Positions 1-9,754 are shown, counted from the stretch's first letter. The stretch is DNA of 64,000 bases from Porphyrobacter sp. IPPAS B-1204 (GCA_003724185.1 RHGM01000007.1:59667-123666); one strand, 5' to 3'. Numbers and translations: made by a program. Notes: generated by a model from the letters alone, not told the origin.

Positions 1-113
1 CGACGCAGTTCAGCCTGTCGATCGACGACCAGTTCATCCTGGATGGCGAAGCTTTCCCGGCGGGCGATTACCGGATCGAGCAAGGGCCGGAGCTCGCCTT
101 TCTGGCGCCATGA
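1..113 (+). CDS. 3' end of a probable diacylglycerol kinase-like lipid kinase (partial)
   Basis: Only the last 36 codons are present, read in the frame that starts at base 3 and ends with TGA at 111-113. The tail contains LDGEAFPAGDYRI and ends in a GPELAFLAP-type strand. This resembles the C-terminal beta strands of LCB5/diacylglycerol-kinase-family lipid kinases, whose ends often read (L)DGE.F....I..GP.L.F..P. The stop overlaps the ATG of the next gene (ATGA), so the two are translationally coupled. The family call rests on a short motif and on the lipid-type neighbour. It is an inference; the body of the gene lies outside the window. Confidence 0.4.
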   Translation, partial: TQFSLSIDDQFILDGEAFPAGDYRIEQGPELAFLAP

Positions 114-1022
114 GCGCGGACGCAGCGGCGCTATCGGCACGCATTGCCGAGCGTCTTGCCGCCCCTGTTGACCCCGCCGTTGCCGGTTTCGCCCGCGCTC
201 TCGCCGATGCGGCAGGCGCGCGCGCCGTGCTGTTCTACGGATCGAACCTGCGCACCGGATCACTGGACGGCGTGCTCGATTTCTACATCCTGCTCCCCGG
301 CGAAAGTGAAAGCGCGATCTGGCCGACGGTCTCCTATCACGAGCGGGATCATCACCGCACGACCCTGCGCGCCAAGATCGCCACCATGCGTCTTGCAACC
401 TTCGCCCGCGCCGCCAGCGGCGGCCTGACGGACACCACCATCTGGGCACGGTTCGTCCAGCCCAGCGCCCTGATCTGGGCGGAGGATGACGCTGCCCGCA
501 CCGAAGTGACCGCCGCCATCGCCGCTGCCGCCACCACCGCCGCACGGCTCGCCGCGGCACTCGGCCCGGTGAGCGGCACGGCCGAGGATTACTGGCGCGC
601 CCTGTTCCGCGCCACCTACAGCGCCGAATTCCGGGTTGAGAAAGGCGGGCGCGAGAATGATATCCTTGCCGTCAACGCCGATCACTTTTCGGGGCTACTG
701 CCGCTGGCGCTGGAGGCGGGGGGGGATTGCGCCCGGCCAGCATGGCGCGATTCTGACCCCGCGCCTGATGCCTGCGGAGCGGGCGCGCATTCTGGGCTGG
801 TGGAATCGCCGCCGCCGAATGGGCAAGCCGCTGAATCTGCTCAGACTGGTCAAGGCCAGCACCACCTTCGACGGCGCGGCGCGCTATGCTGCGTGGAAGA
901 TCGAGCGGCACACCGGGATGCCGGTCAAGCTGACACCGTTCCGCGAACGCTATCCGCTGCTGGCCGCGCCGCAGGTGCTATGGGATCTGCGCGAGCACCG
1001 CCGCCGCCAAAAGACGGGCTGA
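110..1022 (+). pseudogene. Tam41-like nucleotidyltransferase, frameshifted
   Basis: With one base removed from the G8 run at 718-725, this reads as a continuous protein of about 303 residues; as given, the frame changes there. The N-terminal half has VLFYGSNLRTG followed by VLDFYILL. That matches the YGS...(I/V)DF spacing of Tam41/MMP37-type phosphatidate cytidylyltransferases, and less well the classical DxD of pol-beta-type transferases. The C-terminal half (LTPRLMPAERARILGWW onward) is basic and rich in Arg and Trp. It overlaps the end of a putative lipid kinase by four bases, which would fit a phosphatidate to CDP-diacylglycerol role at the membrane. The function is inferred. A sequencing indel is more likely than real decay, because both halves keep coding character. 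Confidence 0.5.
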
Positions 1023-1047
1023 CCGAGCGCGCCGCGAAAAAGCCGGC

Positions 1048-1569
1048 TTACATATACTGCATGTTGATCGTCATGCGGGTGACACCCTCGCCCGCATTGA
1101 AGCGGACCTTGTCCACCGATGGCGGGCGCGGCACGAGGCCGAGGATCTTGCGGATCCCCGGATTGTTCGACATCCCCGCCCCGTCTGACAGATCGGACTT
1201 GCGGTTGCCGTTGACATCGTGGTGCACTGCGATCGCATAATCGCCTGCCGCGGGCAGCGGCACGCACACCGTCATGCTGCCGGCCTGCGGCTTCGCATCG
1301 ACCCGGATGACGTAACGCTTGCTCTCCAGCCAGTCGCGGCTGTTGGCGGGGTAGGCGCGCACGAACAGGTTCCCGGCAGATGATTTCAGCCCATTCACCG
1401 TGACCCGCACCGCCGGGCCCTTTCCGGCAGCGCACTGGTTCGGATCATTGTTCATGCTGCGGGCATAGGCATAGCCCTGCGCGGCAAGCGGCGCGGACAC
1501 CAGCCCGGCCAGCGCCAGCCCTGCCGCAGCGCGGCGGACAAGCAGGATCGAAGGCGAAAAAGCGGTCAT
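1048..1569 (-). CDS. DUF2141 domain-containing exported protein
   Basis: This is a 173-residue protein. It has a signal peptide (about residues 1-30, ending SAPLAAQG) followed by one DUF2141 beta-sandwich domain. Typical features are VRVTVNGLKSSAGNLFVRAY, then AGDYAIAVHHDVNGNRKSD, then GIRKILGLVPRPPSVDKVRF. DUF2141 proteins are small secreted or periplasmic proteins of unknown biochemical role. The ATG at 1569 was chosen because it sits just before the signal peptide; further upstream in-frame codons give no recognisable sequence. It is convergent with the preceding gene and divergent from rpe. Confidence 0.8.
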   Translation of the reverse strand: MTAFSPSILLVRRAAAGLALAGLVSAPLAAQGYAYARSMNNDPNQCAAGKGPAVRVTVNGLKSSAGNLFVRAYPANSRDWLESKRYVIRVDAKPQAGSMTVCVPLPAAGDYAIAVHHDVNGNRKSDLSDGAGMSNNPGIRKILGLVPRPPSVDKVRFNAGEGVTRMTINMQYM

Positions 1570-1685
1570 GGGCGTCCTTGGGTAAGGGGAGAGGGGCAGG
1601 CGCGCAAGCAGGGGAGCGCGGGGTGAGCCGTTGGAATATTGCAGCCCTTCTGGCAGGGCGTGCCTGAATTGCGGCTTAATTGACC

Positions 1686-1701
1686 CCAACAGGGGTGTTG
1701 G
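1686..1701. promoter_or_regulatory. dyad CCAACA-GGGG-TGTTGG between divergent genes
   Basis: A perfect 6-bp inverted repeat with a 4-bp centre lies in the 222-bp gap between the DUF2141 gene (minus) and rpe (plus). Position and symmetry fit an operator, but no regulator is indicated. It may be chance. Confidence 0.2.
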
Positions 1702-1791
1702 CGGTGGAAAAGACCTCGCTCGCGCCTTGTTACCCGATTCGCGCGTCCCGTATGGCTGGCACTGCGTCATAAAAGGGCCTTCCGCCGCGCC

Positions 1792-2454
1792 ATGCCTGCA
1801 CCCTTGATTTCCCCTTCCATCCTGTCCGCCGATTTTGCCCGGCTGGGGGAAGAAGTGCGCGCCGTCGACGCAGCCGGGGCCGACTGGATCCATATCGATG
1901 TGATGGACGGGCATTTCGTGCCGAACATCACCATCGGCCCTGACGTCGTGAAGGCGCTGCGCCCGCACACGGCCAAGCCGTTCGACGTGCACCTGATGAT
2001 CGCCCCGGTCGATCCCTACCTGCAGGCCTTCGCCGATGCTGGCGCGGACATCATCACCGTCCACCCTGAAGCCGGGCCGCATATCCACCGCACCCTTCAG
2101 GCGATCAAGGCGCTGGGCAAGAAGGCGGGCGTGGTCATCAATCCCGGCACGCCGGTCGAGGTGCTCGACAATCTGATGGACTTGGCCGACCTCATCCTCG
2201 TGATGAGCGTCAACCCCGGCTTTGGCGGGCAGAGCTTCATCCCCTCGCAGCTGAGCAAGATCGCGCGCATCCGGTCAATGATCACGCGCTCGGGGCGGGC
2301 CATCCACCTTGAGGTCGATGGCGGGGTGAACGCGGAAACCGCGCGGCTGTGTGTCGAGGCGGGGGCCGATGTGTTGGTGGCAGGCTCAGCCACGTTCAAG
2401 GGCGGGCCGGACGCTTACGCCGCCAATATTGCAGGCCTGAAAGGCGGGCGCTGA
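1792..2454 (+). CDS. rpe: ribulose-phosphate 3-epimerase
   Basis: A full-length 220-residue TIM-barrel enzyme that interconverts ribulose 5-phosphate and xylulose 5-phosphate in the cytosolic pentose phosphate pathway. It starts with [13 protein letters not shown] and contains the metal-site signature [13 protein letters not shown], the second His/Asp strand PFDVHLMI, the [11 protein letters not shown] loop and the phosphate-binding end LEVDGGVN. Its stop overlaps the ATG of the heparinase-like gene (TGATG), so the two genes are translationally coupled. There is no metabolic link between them that I can see; rpe-heparinase-purH order is, from memory, common in sphingomonads. Confidence 0.95.
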   Translation: MPAPLISPSILSADFARLGEEVRAVDAAGADWIHIDVMDGHFVPNITIGPDVVKALRPHTAKPFDVHLMIAPVDPYLQAFADAGADIITVHPEAGPHIHRTLQAIKALGKKAGVVINPGTPVEVLDNLMDLADLILVMSVNPGFGGQSFIPSQLSKIARIRSMITRSGRAIHLEVDGGVNAETARLCVEAGADVLVAGSATFKGGPDAYAANIAGLKGGR

Positions 2455-4351
2455 TGGCGACGCTGCTGCGCACCCCGGCTGCCGCCCGCGCTGATGCGCT
2501 GGTGGAGCGGGTGTCAGGCAATCCGGTGCTGAGTTTGGCTGAAGGGCAAGAGCCGGGGGCTGAAGGGCAGGAGCCGGCTGCGCTGGCCGAAGCTTCGCCC
2601 CCTCCGCCGCCGCAAGAACCCTCGCGCGCGCTGGCGCTGTCCGATGTGATCGCGGTCAAGGCCGGGCCGGGAGAGGCGCTGATCCGGCTGGCCTATCGCC
2701 TTGGTGTTCCGGGTCACGCGCTGGCCGCCCCGTTCCGCCGCCCGCAGGCGCTGCGCGTGCTGGCAACGGTGGACAGCCCCAACCGTGGTGACCGCACGGC
2801 CGGCACGGCCCTGCGCGCCGGGCATTTCCTGATCCACGGGGTGCGCCTGCCGATCGCCAGCTTCGATTTCTCTCTGCCTGCGCGCCATGCGCCGGGGGTG
2901 GAGCGGGTGGTGCACAGCTTCAGCTGGCTTGCCGATCTCGCCGCCAGCGCGGACCGCGCCGATGGGGCTGCTGTGGCGGAACGGATCGCGGGCCAGTGGC
3001 TCCACGCCCACGGCACCCCCGGCAAGGGGCCGGCGTGGGAGCCGGAACTGGCGGGCCTCAGGCTGGTGGCATGGCTGGTTTACGCCCCGCTGATGCTGGG
3101 CGGCCATGAAAAGGCGCTGAAGTCGCGCCTGCTCGCCGCCATCGGCGACACCGCCGCATGGCTCGACAAGCGCGCCGTGCGTGAACCTGCGGGCCTGGGT
3201 CAGGTGGCCGCTTTCGCCGGTGTCGTGGCGGCAGGGCTGCTGCTGCCCCATGGCAAACCACGGCGCCTGTTCGGCGAGGCGGGCCTTGTGAAAGCGCTGG
3301 GCGATATGGTGGGCGAGGACGGCGGCGTGCTGTCACGCTGCCCCGCCGCGCAACTGGACGCGATCCGCCTGCTGACCGATCTTCTCGCATGTTACGAAGC
3401 CGTGGACACCGCGCCGCCGCCCGCGCTGGCGGTGATGCGCGAACTGCTGGTGCCGCCACTGCTGGCCCTGCGTCATGGTGACGGGGCGCTGGGCAATTGG
3501 CAGGGACAAGGCGCGATTTCCGCCGACCGGCTGGGCGCCGTGATCGAGGCGAGCGGCGTGCGCACGCGCCCCCTCGGCATGGCGGGCGGCTGGGGCTACC
3601 AGCGCATCAAATCGGGCGAGACCCTGCTGCAATTCGACACCGCCCCGCCCCCGCGCAGCAAGCACGCCCGCACCGGCTGCGCCTCCACCCTCGCCTTCGA
3701 GCTTTCCGACGGGCCGCAGCGGATCGTCGTCAATTGCGGCGGGGCGGCGCTGGCGGGCGGGCAGGTGCCTGCGCGGATCGGGCAGGGGCTGCGCGCCACT
3801 GCTGCCTTTTCCACCCTGGTGCTGGATAACGCCAATTCCACCGCCGTGCTGCTCCACGCCAGCTCGGCAAGGGGGTCGAGACTGTGGAGTTCGACCGCCG
3901 CATGGTCGCCAGCCGGGGCCCGCGCGAGGCAACCCGGATCGAGGCCGCGCATGATGGCTATGCCGGGCGCTTCGGCCTCACCCATCGCCGCATCCTGACG
4001 CTGAGCGGGGACGGCACCGAACTGGCGGGTGAGGACATCCTCATCCCCGCCAGCAAGAACGGCAAGCGCGGCAAGATCGCCTTCGCGCTGCGCTTCCATC
4101 TCGGCCGCGGGGTCGAGGTGCAACTGTCGGGGGACAAGCGGGGGGCAACCCTGCTGCTGCCCGATGGTCGGCTCTGGCAATTCCGGCTGGGCGGCGATAG
4201 GGCGGGCGCCGACGCAATCACCCTGTCTGCCGAGGACAGCCTGTGGGTCGACGGCGAAGGCCGCCCGCATGCTACGGAACAGCTGGTGATCGAAGGACTG
4301 GCATTGCGCAGCGGGGGACAATTCTCCTGGCGCTTCAAGAAAACGGGGTAG
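2454..4351 (+). pseudogene. heparinase II/III family protein, frameshifted
   Basis: The gene reads from ATG 2454 (overlapping the rpe stop) to about 3857, then continues in another frame to TAG 4349-4351. Restoring one G in CAC-GCC at 3857-3858 gives the continuous stretch HGQLGKGVETVEFDRR and a protein of about 632 residues. The N-terminal two thirds are an alpha-helical toroid with ALIRLAYRLG and the strongly conserved HSFSWLADL. The C-terminal third is the beta-rich heparinase II/III domain (TGCASTLAFELSDG, then HDGYAGRFGLTHRRILTL). Members are polysaccharide lyases or relatives; the substrate is unknown. Residues 23-45 hold a tandem AEGQEPG repeat and a proline run, probably an insertion. 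One lost base in otherwise intact sequence suggests an assembly error. Confidence 0.75.
2537..2578 (+). repeat. two tandem 21-bp units inside the heparinase-like gene
   Basis: GGCTGAAGGGCA-type units at 2537-2557 and 2558-2578 match at 19 of 21 positions and keep the frame, giving AEGQEPG twice. The preceding bases GTGCTGAGTTTGGCTGAAGG resemble the widespread CTGAGCTTGTCGAAGG intergenic repeat. It looks like repeat material inserted into the N-terminal linker. Confidence 0.6.
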
Positions 4352-4359
4352 ATTCCGGC

Positions 4360-5982
4360 ATGGCTGAAGGTGTGATCCGGCGGGCGCTGCTGTCAGTGTC
4401 CGACAAGAGCGGTTTGGCTGACCTCGGCGCGGCGCTGGCGGCGCGGGGCGTGGAACTGGTCAGCACTGGCGGCACGGCCAAGGCGCTGCGGGATGCGGGC
4501 CTCAGCGTGAAGGACGTGTCCGACCTCACCGGCTTTCCCGAGATGATGGACGGGCGGGTGAAGACGCTTCACCCCACGGTCCACGGCGGGCTGCTGGCCC
4601 TGCGTGACAACCCCGAACACGTCGCGGCGATGGAGGCCCACGGGATCGGCGCGATCGATCTGGTGGTGGTGAACCTCTATCCGTTTGAAGCCACGGTCGC
4701 CAAGGGCGCCAGCCGCGAGGAGATCATCGAGAATATCGACATCGGCGGGCCTTCGATGGTGCGTTCTGCCGCGAAGAACCACGGCTTCGTGACGATCCTC
4801 ACCGACCCGGCGGACTATGCCACGCTGGTCGAGGAAATGGACGCCAATGGCGGCGCGACGTCACCCGCCTTCCGCATCCGAATGGCGGGCAAGGCCTATG
4901 CGCGCACGGCGGCCTATGATTCGGCGATTGCCAACTGGTTCGCCTTCGGGGACGCCTTCACCCATCCCCTCGGCACAGAGGCGCTGCACGCCACACCCTT
5001 TACCGAGACCATGCCGCTCGCCTTCAAGCGCGCCGACGTGCTGCGCTATGGCGAAAACCCGCACCAGAGCGCGGCGGTCTATGTCCCGCAGGGGGTGGGC
5101 GCGCGCGGCGTGCCGCAGGCGGCGCAGTTGCAGGGCAAGGAACTGAGCTACAACAACCTGAATGACGCCGACGCGGCGCTGGAACTGGCGGCGGAATTTG
5201 CCGGACAGGAACCCGCTGTCGTGATCGTCAAGCACGCCAACCCCTGCGGCGTGGCGCAATCGGGTTCGCTGCTGGAAGCGTGGGAAGCGGCCTTGGCCTG
5301 CGATTCCGTGTCGGCCTTTGGCGGGATCGTCGCGGTGAACACCGAACTTGACGCTGCGACGGCCGAGGCAATCAGCGCCATCTTCACCGAAGTGGTGATT
5401 GCCCCCAGCGTCTCTGCCGAAGCCCGCGAAATCTTCGCCAAGAAGAAGAACCTGCGCCTGCTGGAATGCGGCACACTGCCCGATCCCCGGCGCGGCGGGT
5501 TTGCGATGAAGACCATCGCGGGCGGGATGCTGATCCAGTCACGAGATGCGGGCGCCGTGTCGCTGAATGACCTGAAGGTCGTCACCAAGCGCGCCCCCAC
5601 GGAACAGGAATTGAAGGACTGCCTGTTCGCTTGGACCGTGGCGCGGCACGTGAAGTCCAACGCCATCGTCTATGCCAAGGACGGTGCGACCGCCGGGATC
5701 GGCGCAGGCCAGATGAACCGCCGCGATTCGGCCCGGATTGCCGCGATCAAGGCGCGGGAAGCCGCCGAAACCCACAGCTGGGCCGCCCCGCGCACTGCCG
5801 GCAGCGCGGTCGCCTCAGACGCGTTCTTCCCCTTTGCCGACGGGCTGATTTCGGCAGCAGAGGCGGGTGCGACCGCTGTTATCCAGCCGGGCGGCTCGAT
5901 CCGCGACGACGAGGTAATCGCCGCCGCCGACGCAGCAGGCCTTGCGATGGTGTTCACCGGGATGCGGCATTTCAGGCACTGA
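4360..5982 (+). CDS. purH: bifunctional phosphoribosylaminoimidazolecarboxamide formyltransferase / IMP cyclohydrolase
   Basis: This 540-residue protein catalyses the last two steps of IMP synthesis in the cytosol. The N-terminal cyclohydrolase domain begins [13 protein letters not shown] and contains [23 protein letters not shown] and [12 protein letters not shown]. The C-terminal formyltransferase domain carries [10 protein letters not shown], the catalytic [12 protein letters not shown], and [10 protein letters not shown] near the end. The ATG at 4360, eight bases after the heparinase stop, was chosen because the domain starts right behind it. It is the last gene of the rpe-heparinase-purH run. 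The sequence looks intact. Confidence 0.97.
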   Translation: MAEGVIRRALLSVSDKSGLADLGAALAARGVELVSTGGTAKALRDAGLSVKDVSDLTGFPEMMDGRVKTLHPTVHGGLLALRDNPEHVAAMEAHGIGAIDLVVVNLYPFEATVAKGASREEIIENIDIGGPSMVRSAAKNHGFVTILTDPADYATLVEEMDANGGATSPAFRIRMAGKAYARTAAYDSAIANWFAFGDAFTHPLGTEALHATPFTETMPLAFKRADVLRYGENPHQSAAVYVPQGVGARGVPQAAQLQGKELSYNNLNDADAALELAAEFAGQEPAVVIVKHANPCGVAQSGSLLEAWEAALACDSVSAFGGIVAVNTELDAATAEAISAIFTEVVIAPSVSAEAREIFAKKKNLRLLECGTLPDPRRGGFAMKTIAGGMLIQSRDAGAVSLNDLKVVTKRAPTEQELKDCLFAWTVARHVKSNAIVYAKDGATAGIGAGQMNRRDSARIAAIKAREAAETHSWAAPRTAGSAVASDAFFPFADGLISAAEAGATAVIQPGGSIRDDEVIAAADAAGLAMVFTGMRHFRH

Positions 5983-5989
5983 TTGTTTT

Positions 5990-6125
5990 GCGAGCGGGCA
6001 TCCGCCCGCTAGTCCTCGCTGCGTTTCCTCCGCTTCGCTACGGAGCACCTGCGGGCGGCCGGTCGGCCTTGCGGGCCTTTGGCCCGTACTGTTTTTCGAA
6101 GGCACCTCCGCGCCTTTGGCCACCG
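5990..6125 (-). repeat. GC-rich intergenic repeat element, copy 1
   Basis: This is the first part of a 329-bp stretch without a gene (5983-6311). It is a chain of short palindromes: AGCGGGC-ATCC-GCCCGCT at 5993-6010, CTCCG...CGGAG near 6030-6045, and GGCC-TTGCGGGCCTTT-GGCC near 6065-6085. Read on the minus strand, it follows the same order of blocks (CGGCCC...AAGGGC...GGCCGCCCGC...) as two other elements at 18516-18664 and 56680-56788. No T-run follows, so it is not an ordinary terminator. I see nothing recognisable in 6126-6311 except the start region of the next small gene. Confidence 0.5.
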
Positions 6126-6311
6126 CTCATCTCACCCTGCCGCAACCGCCGCACGGCTCGGCCCGCACGGCCTTTAACGGCAACTATTTCTCAGCCGTTC
6201 CGTAACTAAGTTAAGGCCGCAAGCTAATCGGCCCTGACCGCCATGTTCATCCCGCCGCAATTCGGCTGCGGGCAATACCGGGCGGCAACCTTTCGAATCA
6301 CGAGCCCTCTC

Positions 6312-6494
6312 ATGCGTCTGTTCTCGCCCGACCTGTTCCGCAATTTCGGCTTCGGCTTTGTCCTCGGGGCGCTGCTGATCGCCGGTGCCAATGCGGAAAG
6401 CTGGGGCGGCGAACTGGCTCCGGCGGCGCAGGCTGCCGAATTGCGCGCCGGTCCGGCGGATGCACCCACGGCGGAGTTCGTGATCGCGCCTTAA
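6312..6494 (+). CDS. small single-pass membrane protein, unknown function
   Basis: A 60-residue protein beginning MRLFSPDLFRNFGFGFVLGALLIAGANAES. One hydrophobic segment (about residues 12-27) is followed by an Ala/Pro-rich tail. It could be a single-pass inner-membrane protein or an exported protein whose hydrophobic stretch is a signal peptide. An upstream in-frame ATG at 6243 exists, but the residues it would add look random. It lies 13 bases before msrA in the same direction and is probably co-transcribed with it. I do not recognise the family. Confidence 0.55.
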   Translation: MRLFSPDLFRNFGFGFVLGALLIAGANAESWGGELAPAAQAAELRAGPADAPTAEFVIAP

Positions 6495-6507
6495 GGACGC
6501 TGATCCC

Positions 6508-7188
6508 ATGCACAAGATTGCTGCCCTGCTTGCCGCCGCCTCGCTGGTGCTGACGGCCTGCGCCGCGCCCGCCACCGCCGAAGAGGTCTTCAACGCCCCT
6601 GCCGCCACGCGTGTCGCCAAGGAAGAAAAGGGCCTCAAGACCGCGATCTTCGCCGGCGGCTGCTTCTGGGGCGTCGAAGGCGTGTTCAGCCATGTGAAGG
6701 GCGTCACCTCGGCCGTGTCGGGCTACCACGGCGGCACGGCGGCGAGCGCGAAGTATGACATCATCACCGGCGGCATGACCGATCATGCCGAAAGCGTGAA
6801 GATCACCTATGATCCTTCGGTCGTGCGCTATGACCAGCTGCTGCGGATCTTCTTCTCCGTCGCCACCGATCCGACCCTGAAGAACCGCCAGGGCCCCGAC
6901 GTGGGCGCGCATTACCGCAGCGCCATCGTGCCGATGAACGCCGAACAGGCCGCTGTCGCCAAGGCCTATCTGGCCCAGATGGGCAAATCGGGCGTCTGGA
7001 AGAACCCGATCGTCACCCGGATCGAGGCCTACAAGGCGTTCTACCCGGCAGAGGCCTACCATCAGGACTACATGGTGAAGAACCCGACCAGCCGCTACAT
7101 CGTCCGCTGGGACGCGCCCAAGGTGGCGGCGCTGAAGGTGAAGTTCCCGACGTTCTACCGTGCCGCCTTCCTGAGGGACGCGGGCTGA
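6508..7188 (+). CDS. msrA: peptide-methionine (S)-S-oxide reductase MsrA, predicted lipoprotein
   Basis: A 226-residue enzyme that reduces the S epimer of methionine sulfoxide in oxidised proteins. The catalytic motif GGCFWG is at about residues 49-54, followed by GVTSAVSGYHGG, the YDQLLRIFF helix and GAHYRSAIV. The N-terminus has a hydrophobic stretch ending LVLTAC, a lipobox, so the mature enzyme should be anchored in the envelope rather than cytosolic. The same is true of the separate MsrB at 21322-21810. Together they would form an envelope repair system for oxidised proteins. Confidence 0.95.
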   Translation: MHKIAALLAAASLVLTACAAPATAEEVFNAPAATRVAKEEKGLKTAIFAGGCFWGVEGVFSHVKGVTSAVSGYHGGTAASAKYDIITGGMTDHAESVKITYDPSVVRYDQLLRIFFSVATDPTLKNRQGPDVGAHYRSAIVPMNAEQAAVAKAYLAQMGKSGVWKNPIVTRIEAYKAFYPAEAYHQDYMVKNPTSRYIVRWDAPKVAALKVKFPTFYRAAFLRDAG

Positions 7189-7230
7189 TCCCGCTGGCAT
7201 AAACGCCCCTGCGCGCCTATATTAGCCGGC

Positions 7231-7695
7231 ATGGGACAGCACGCGCACAGCCACCACGAACATCGCGGCCCCGGCCTTGTCGCCGAGGCGGGCCGGGCCT
7301 TGAGCGCGGCGGGCGAACAATGGACGTCGATGCGGGAGGCGGTCTTCACCGAGCTCGCCCGGCATGAACGCCCGGTGTCCGCCTATGACATCGCCGACAA
7401 TCTTTCCGCTGCACGCGGCAAGCGCGTCGCGCCCAATTCGGTCTACCGCATCCTTGATGTGTTCGTGGCGAACAACCTCGCCATGCGGGTCGAAAGCGCC
7501 AACGCCTATCTCGCCAACACCCACCCGGGCTGCGCGCATGACTGTATCTTCCTCGTCTGCGACGAATGCGGCGAAGCTGCCCATGTCGATGATGAAGACG
7601 TGAGCCGCGCCGTGCGCGCCATCGCCGCCGACCGCCACTTCAAGGCCGAGCGTCCGGTGCTGGAGATCCGCGGGCTGTGCAAGGCCTGCACCTGA
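7231..7695 (+). CDS. Fur-family transcriptional regulator, Zur-like
   Basis: A 154-residue regulator with a His-rich start (GQHAHSHHEH), a winged-helix domain (about residues 20-85; PVSAYDIADNL and NSVYRILDVFV), and a C-terminal dimerisation domain. That domain has two CxxC pairs (VCDEC and GLCKACT, the latter at the very end) and HPGCAHDC. These are the structural zinc ligands of Fur-family proteins, and the overall pattern is closest to zinc uptake regulators. It stands alone between msrA and dxs. A dyad resembling a Zur box lies upstream of merC at 58252-58265 and is a candidate target. Zn rather than Fe sensing is an inference. Confidence 0.85.
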   Translation: MGQHAHSHHEHRGPGLVAEAGRALSAAGEQWTSMREAVFTELARHERPVSAYDIADNLSAARGKRVAPNSVYRILDVFVANNLAMRVESANAYLANTHPGCAHDCIFLVCDECGEAAHVDDEDVSRAVRAIAADRHFKAERPVLEIRGLCKACT

Positions 7696-7786
7696 ACAGC
7701 GGCGGGAACACAACCGGCGCTTCAAGAATTGATATGGCTCAAGCCTTCAATCGACACGCCGGATTTCCGTGTGTAAGGCTTTGGTC

Positions 7787-9715
7787 ATGACTCAATCGCC
7801 TTACACGCCCCTGCTCGATCAGGTTGACACTCCGGACGATCTTCGCCGCCTCAAGCCCGAACAGCTCCGCCAACTGGCCGATGAACTGCGCACCGAGATG
7901 ATCGATGCGGTCAGCACATCGGGCGGGCATCTGGGCTCTGGCCTTGGTGTGGTCGAACTGACCGTGGCGATCCACTATGTGTTCAACACGCCGGACGACA
8001 AGCTGGTGTGGGACGTGGGGCACCAGTGTTACCCGCACAAGATCATCACCGGACGGCGTGACCGCATCCGCACCCTGCGCCAGGGCGGCGGGCTTTCGGG
8101 CTTCACCAAGCGTTCGGAGAGCGAGTACGACCCCTTCGGCGCGGCGCACTCCTCCACCTCGATTTCGGCGGCGCTGGGCTTTGCCATCGCCAACAAGCTG
8201 CAGGGCAAGCAGGGCCGCGGCATTGCCGTGATCGGCGATGGCTCGATGAGCGCCGGGATGGCTTATGAAGCGATGAACAACGCCGCGCAGGCGGGCAATC
8301 GCCTCGTGGTGATCCTCAACGATAACGACATGTCGATCGCGCCGCCGGTGGGCGGGCTTTCGGCCTATCTGGCGCGCATGGTGTCCTCGAGCGAATATCT
8401 CGGCATCCGCAGCCTCGCCAGCCGGACGATCCAGAAGATGAGCCGCCGTCTCCACGGTGCGATCGGCAAGGCCGAGGAGTTCACCCGCGGCATGGTGACC
8501 GGCGGGACGCTGTTTGAAGAACTAGGCTTCTATTACGTCGGCCCGATTGACGGGCACAATCTCGATCACCTGCTCCCCGTGCTGGAGAACGTGCGCGACA
8601 CCAGCGAAGGCCCGGTGCTGATCCATGTCGTGACCGAGAAGGGCAAGGGCTACGCGCCTGCCGAAAACTCGGCTGACAAGTATCACGGGGTGCCCAAGTT
8701 CAACGTCGTCACCGGCGAAAAGGCCAAGAGCGCGCCCTCCGCGCCCGCCTATCAGGACGTGTTCGGCCTGACGCTGGCGAAACTGGCTGACACCGACGAC
8801 CGCATCTGCGCGATCACCGCCGCCATGCCGTCGGGCACGGGCGTCGACAAATTTGCCAAGGCGCACCCCACCCGCACGTTTGACGTCGGGATTGCCGAAC
8901 AGCACGCGGTGACCTTTGCTGCGGGCCTCGCGGCGGAAGGGATGCGGCCGTTTGCGGCGATCTACTCCACCTTCCTCCAGCGTGCCTATGATCAGGTGGT
9001 GCACGATGTCTGCATCCAGAACCTGCCGGTGCGCTTTGCCATTGACCGCGCCGGTCTGGTGGGTGCGGACGGGGCGACCCATGCGGGCAGCTTTGACGTC
9101 ACCTACCTCGCCACCCTGCCCAACATGGTGGTGATGGCCGCCGCCGACGAGGCGGAGCTGGTCCACATGACCTACACCGCCGCCGAATACGACGATGGCC
9201 CCATCGCCTTCCGCTACCCGCGTGGCAACGGCACGGGCGTTCCGCTGCCGGAGGTTCCGGTGAAGCTGGAAATCGGCAAGGGCCGCCTGGTCCGTGAAGG
9301 CACCAAGGTCGCCATCCTGTCGCTCGGTGCGCGCCTGACCGAAGCGCTGAAGGCTGCCGATGTGCTGGAGGCCAAGGGCCTGTCCACCACGGTCGCCGAC
9401 CTGCGCTTTGCCAAGCCGCTGGACGAAGACCTGATCGCCCGGTTGATGCGCACCCATGAAGTGATCGTCACGGTCGAGGAAGGCGCCATCGGCGGCCTCG
9501 GCGCGCACGTGCTGACCTTCGCCAGCGACACCGGCCTGACCGACAACGGCCTCAAGGTGCGCACCCTGCGCCTGCCCGACACCTTCATCGATCACGACGA
9601 TCCGATGAAGCAGTATGACGAGGCCGGGCTGAACGCTCCGCAGATCGTGGATACGGTGCTGAAGGCGCTGAAGCACAACAGCACCGGGATCGACGCAGAG
9701 GAAGCGCGGGCGTAA
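7787..9715 (+). CDS. dxs: 1-deoxy-D-xylulose-5-phosphate synthase
   Basis: This 642-residue thiamine-diphosphate enzyme condenses pyruvate and glyceraldehyde 3-phosphate, the first step of the MEP isoprenoid pathway. It has the transketolase-like features [29 protein letters not shown], the ThDP motif [16 protein letters not shown], and the pyrimidine-domain stretch [16 protein letters not shown]. The ATG at 7787 ([11 protein letters not shown]) matches the usual DXS start; the in-frame codon at 7769 only adds five residues. Output would feed carotenoids, hopanoids, quinones and bactoprenol. It is intact and of normal length. Confidence 0.97.
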   Translation: MTQSPYTPLLDQVDTPDDLRRLKPEQLRQLADELRTEMIDAVSTSGGHLGSGLGVVELTVAIHYVFNTPDDKLVWDVGHQCYPHKIITGRRDRIRTLRQGGGLSGFTKRSESEYDPFGAAHSSTSISAALGFAIANKLQGKQGRGIAVIGDGSMSAGMAYEAMNNAAQAGNRLVVILNDNDMSIAPPVGGLSAYLARMVSSSEYLGIRSLASRTIQKMSRRLHGAIGKAEEFTRGMVTGGTLFEELGFYYVGPIDGHNLDHLLPVLENVRDTSEGPVLIHVVTEKGKGYAPAENSADKYHGVPKFNVVTGEKAKSAPSAPAYQDVFGLTLAKLADTDDRICAITAAMPSGTGVDKFAKAHPTRTFDVGIAEQHAVTFAAGLAAEGMRPFAAIYSTFLQRAYDQVVHDVCIQNLPVRFAIDRAGLVGADGATHAGSFDVTYLATLPNMVVMAAADEAELVHMTYTAAEYDDGPIAFRYPRGNGTGVPLPEVPVKLEIGKGRLVREGTKVAILSLGARLTEALKAADVLEAKGLSTTVADLRFAKPLDEDLIARLMRTHEVIVTVEEGAIGGLGAHVLTFASDTGLTDNGLKVRTLRLPDTFIDHDDPMKQYDEAGLNAPQIVDTVLKALKHNSTGIDAEEARA

Positions 9716-9754
9716 CGGCCCCCTCCCTTCGGGGAAGCAACCCCGGAGACCGCC

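Noticed and set aside
5993..6010. terminator of purH
   Set aside because: AGCGGGC-ATCC-GCCCGCT is a perfect stem but lacks a following T-run and is part of a longer repeat element.
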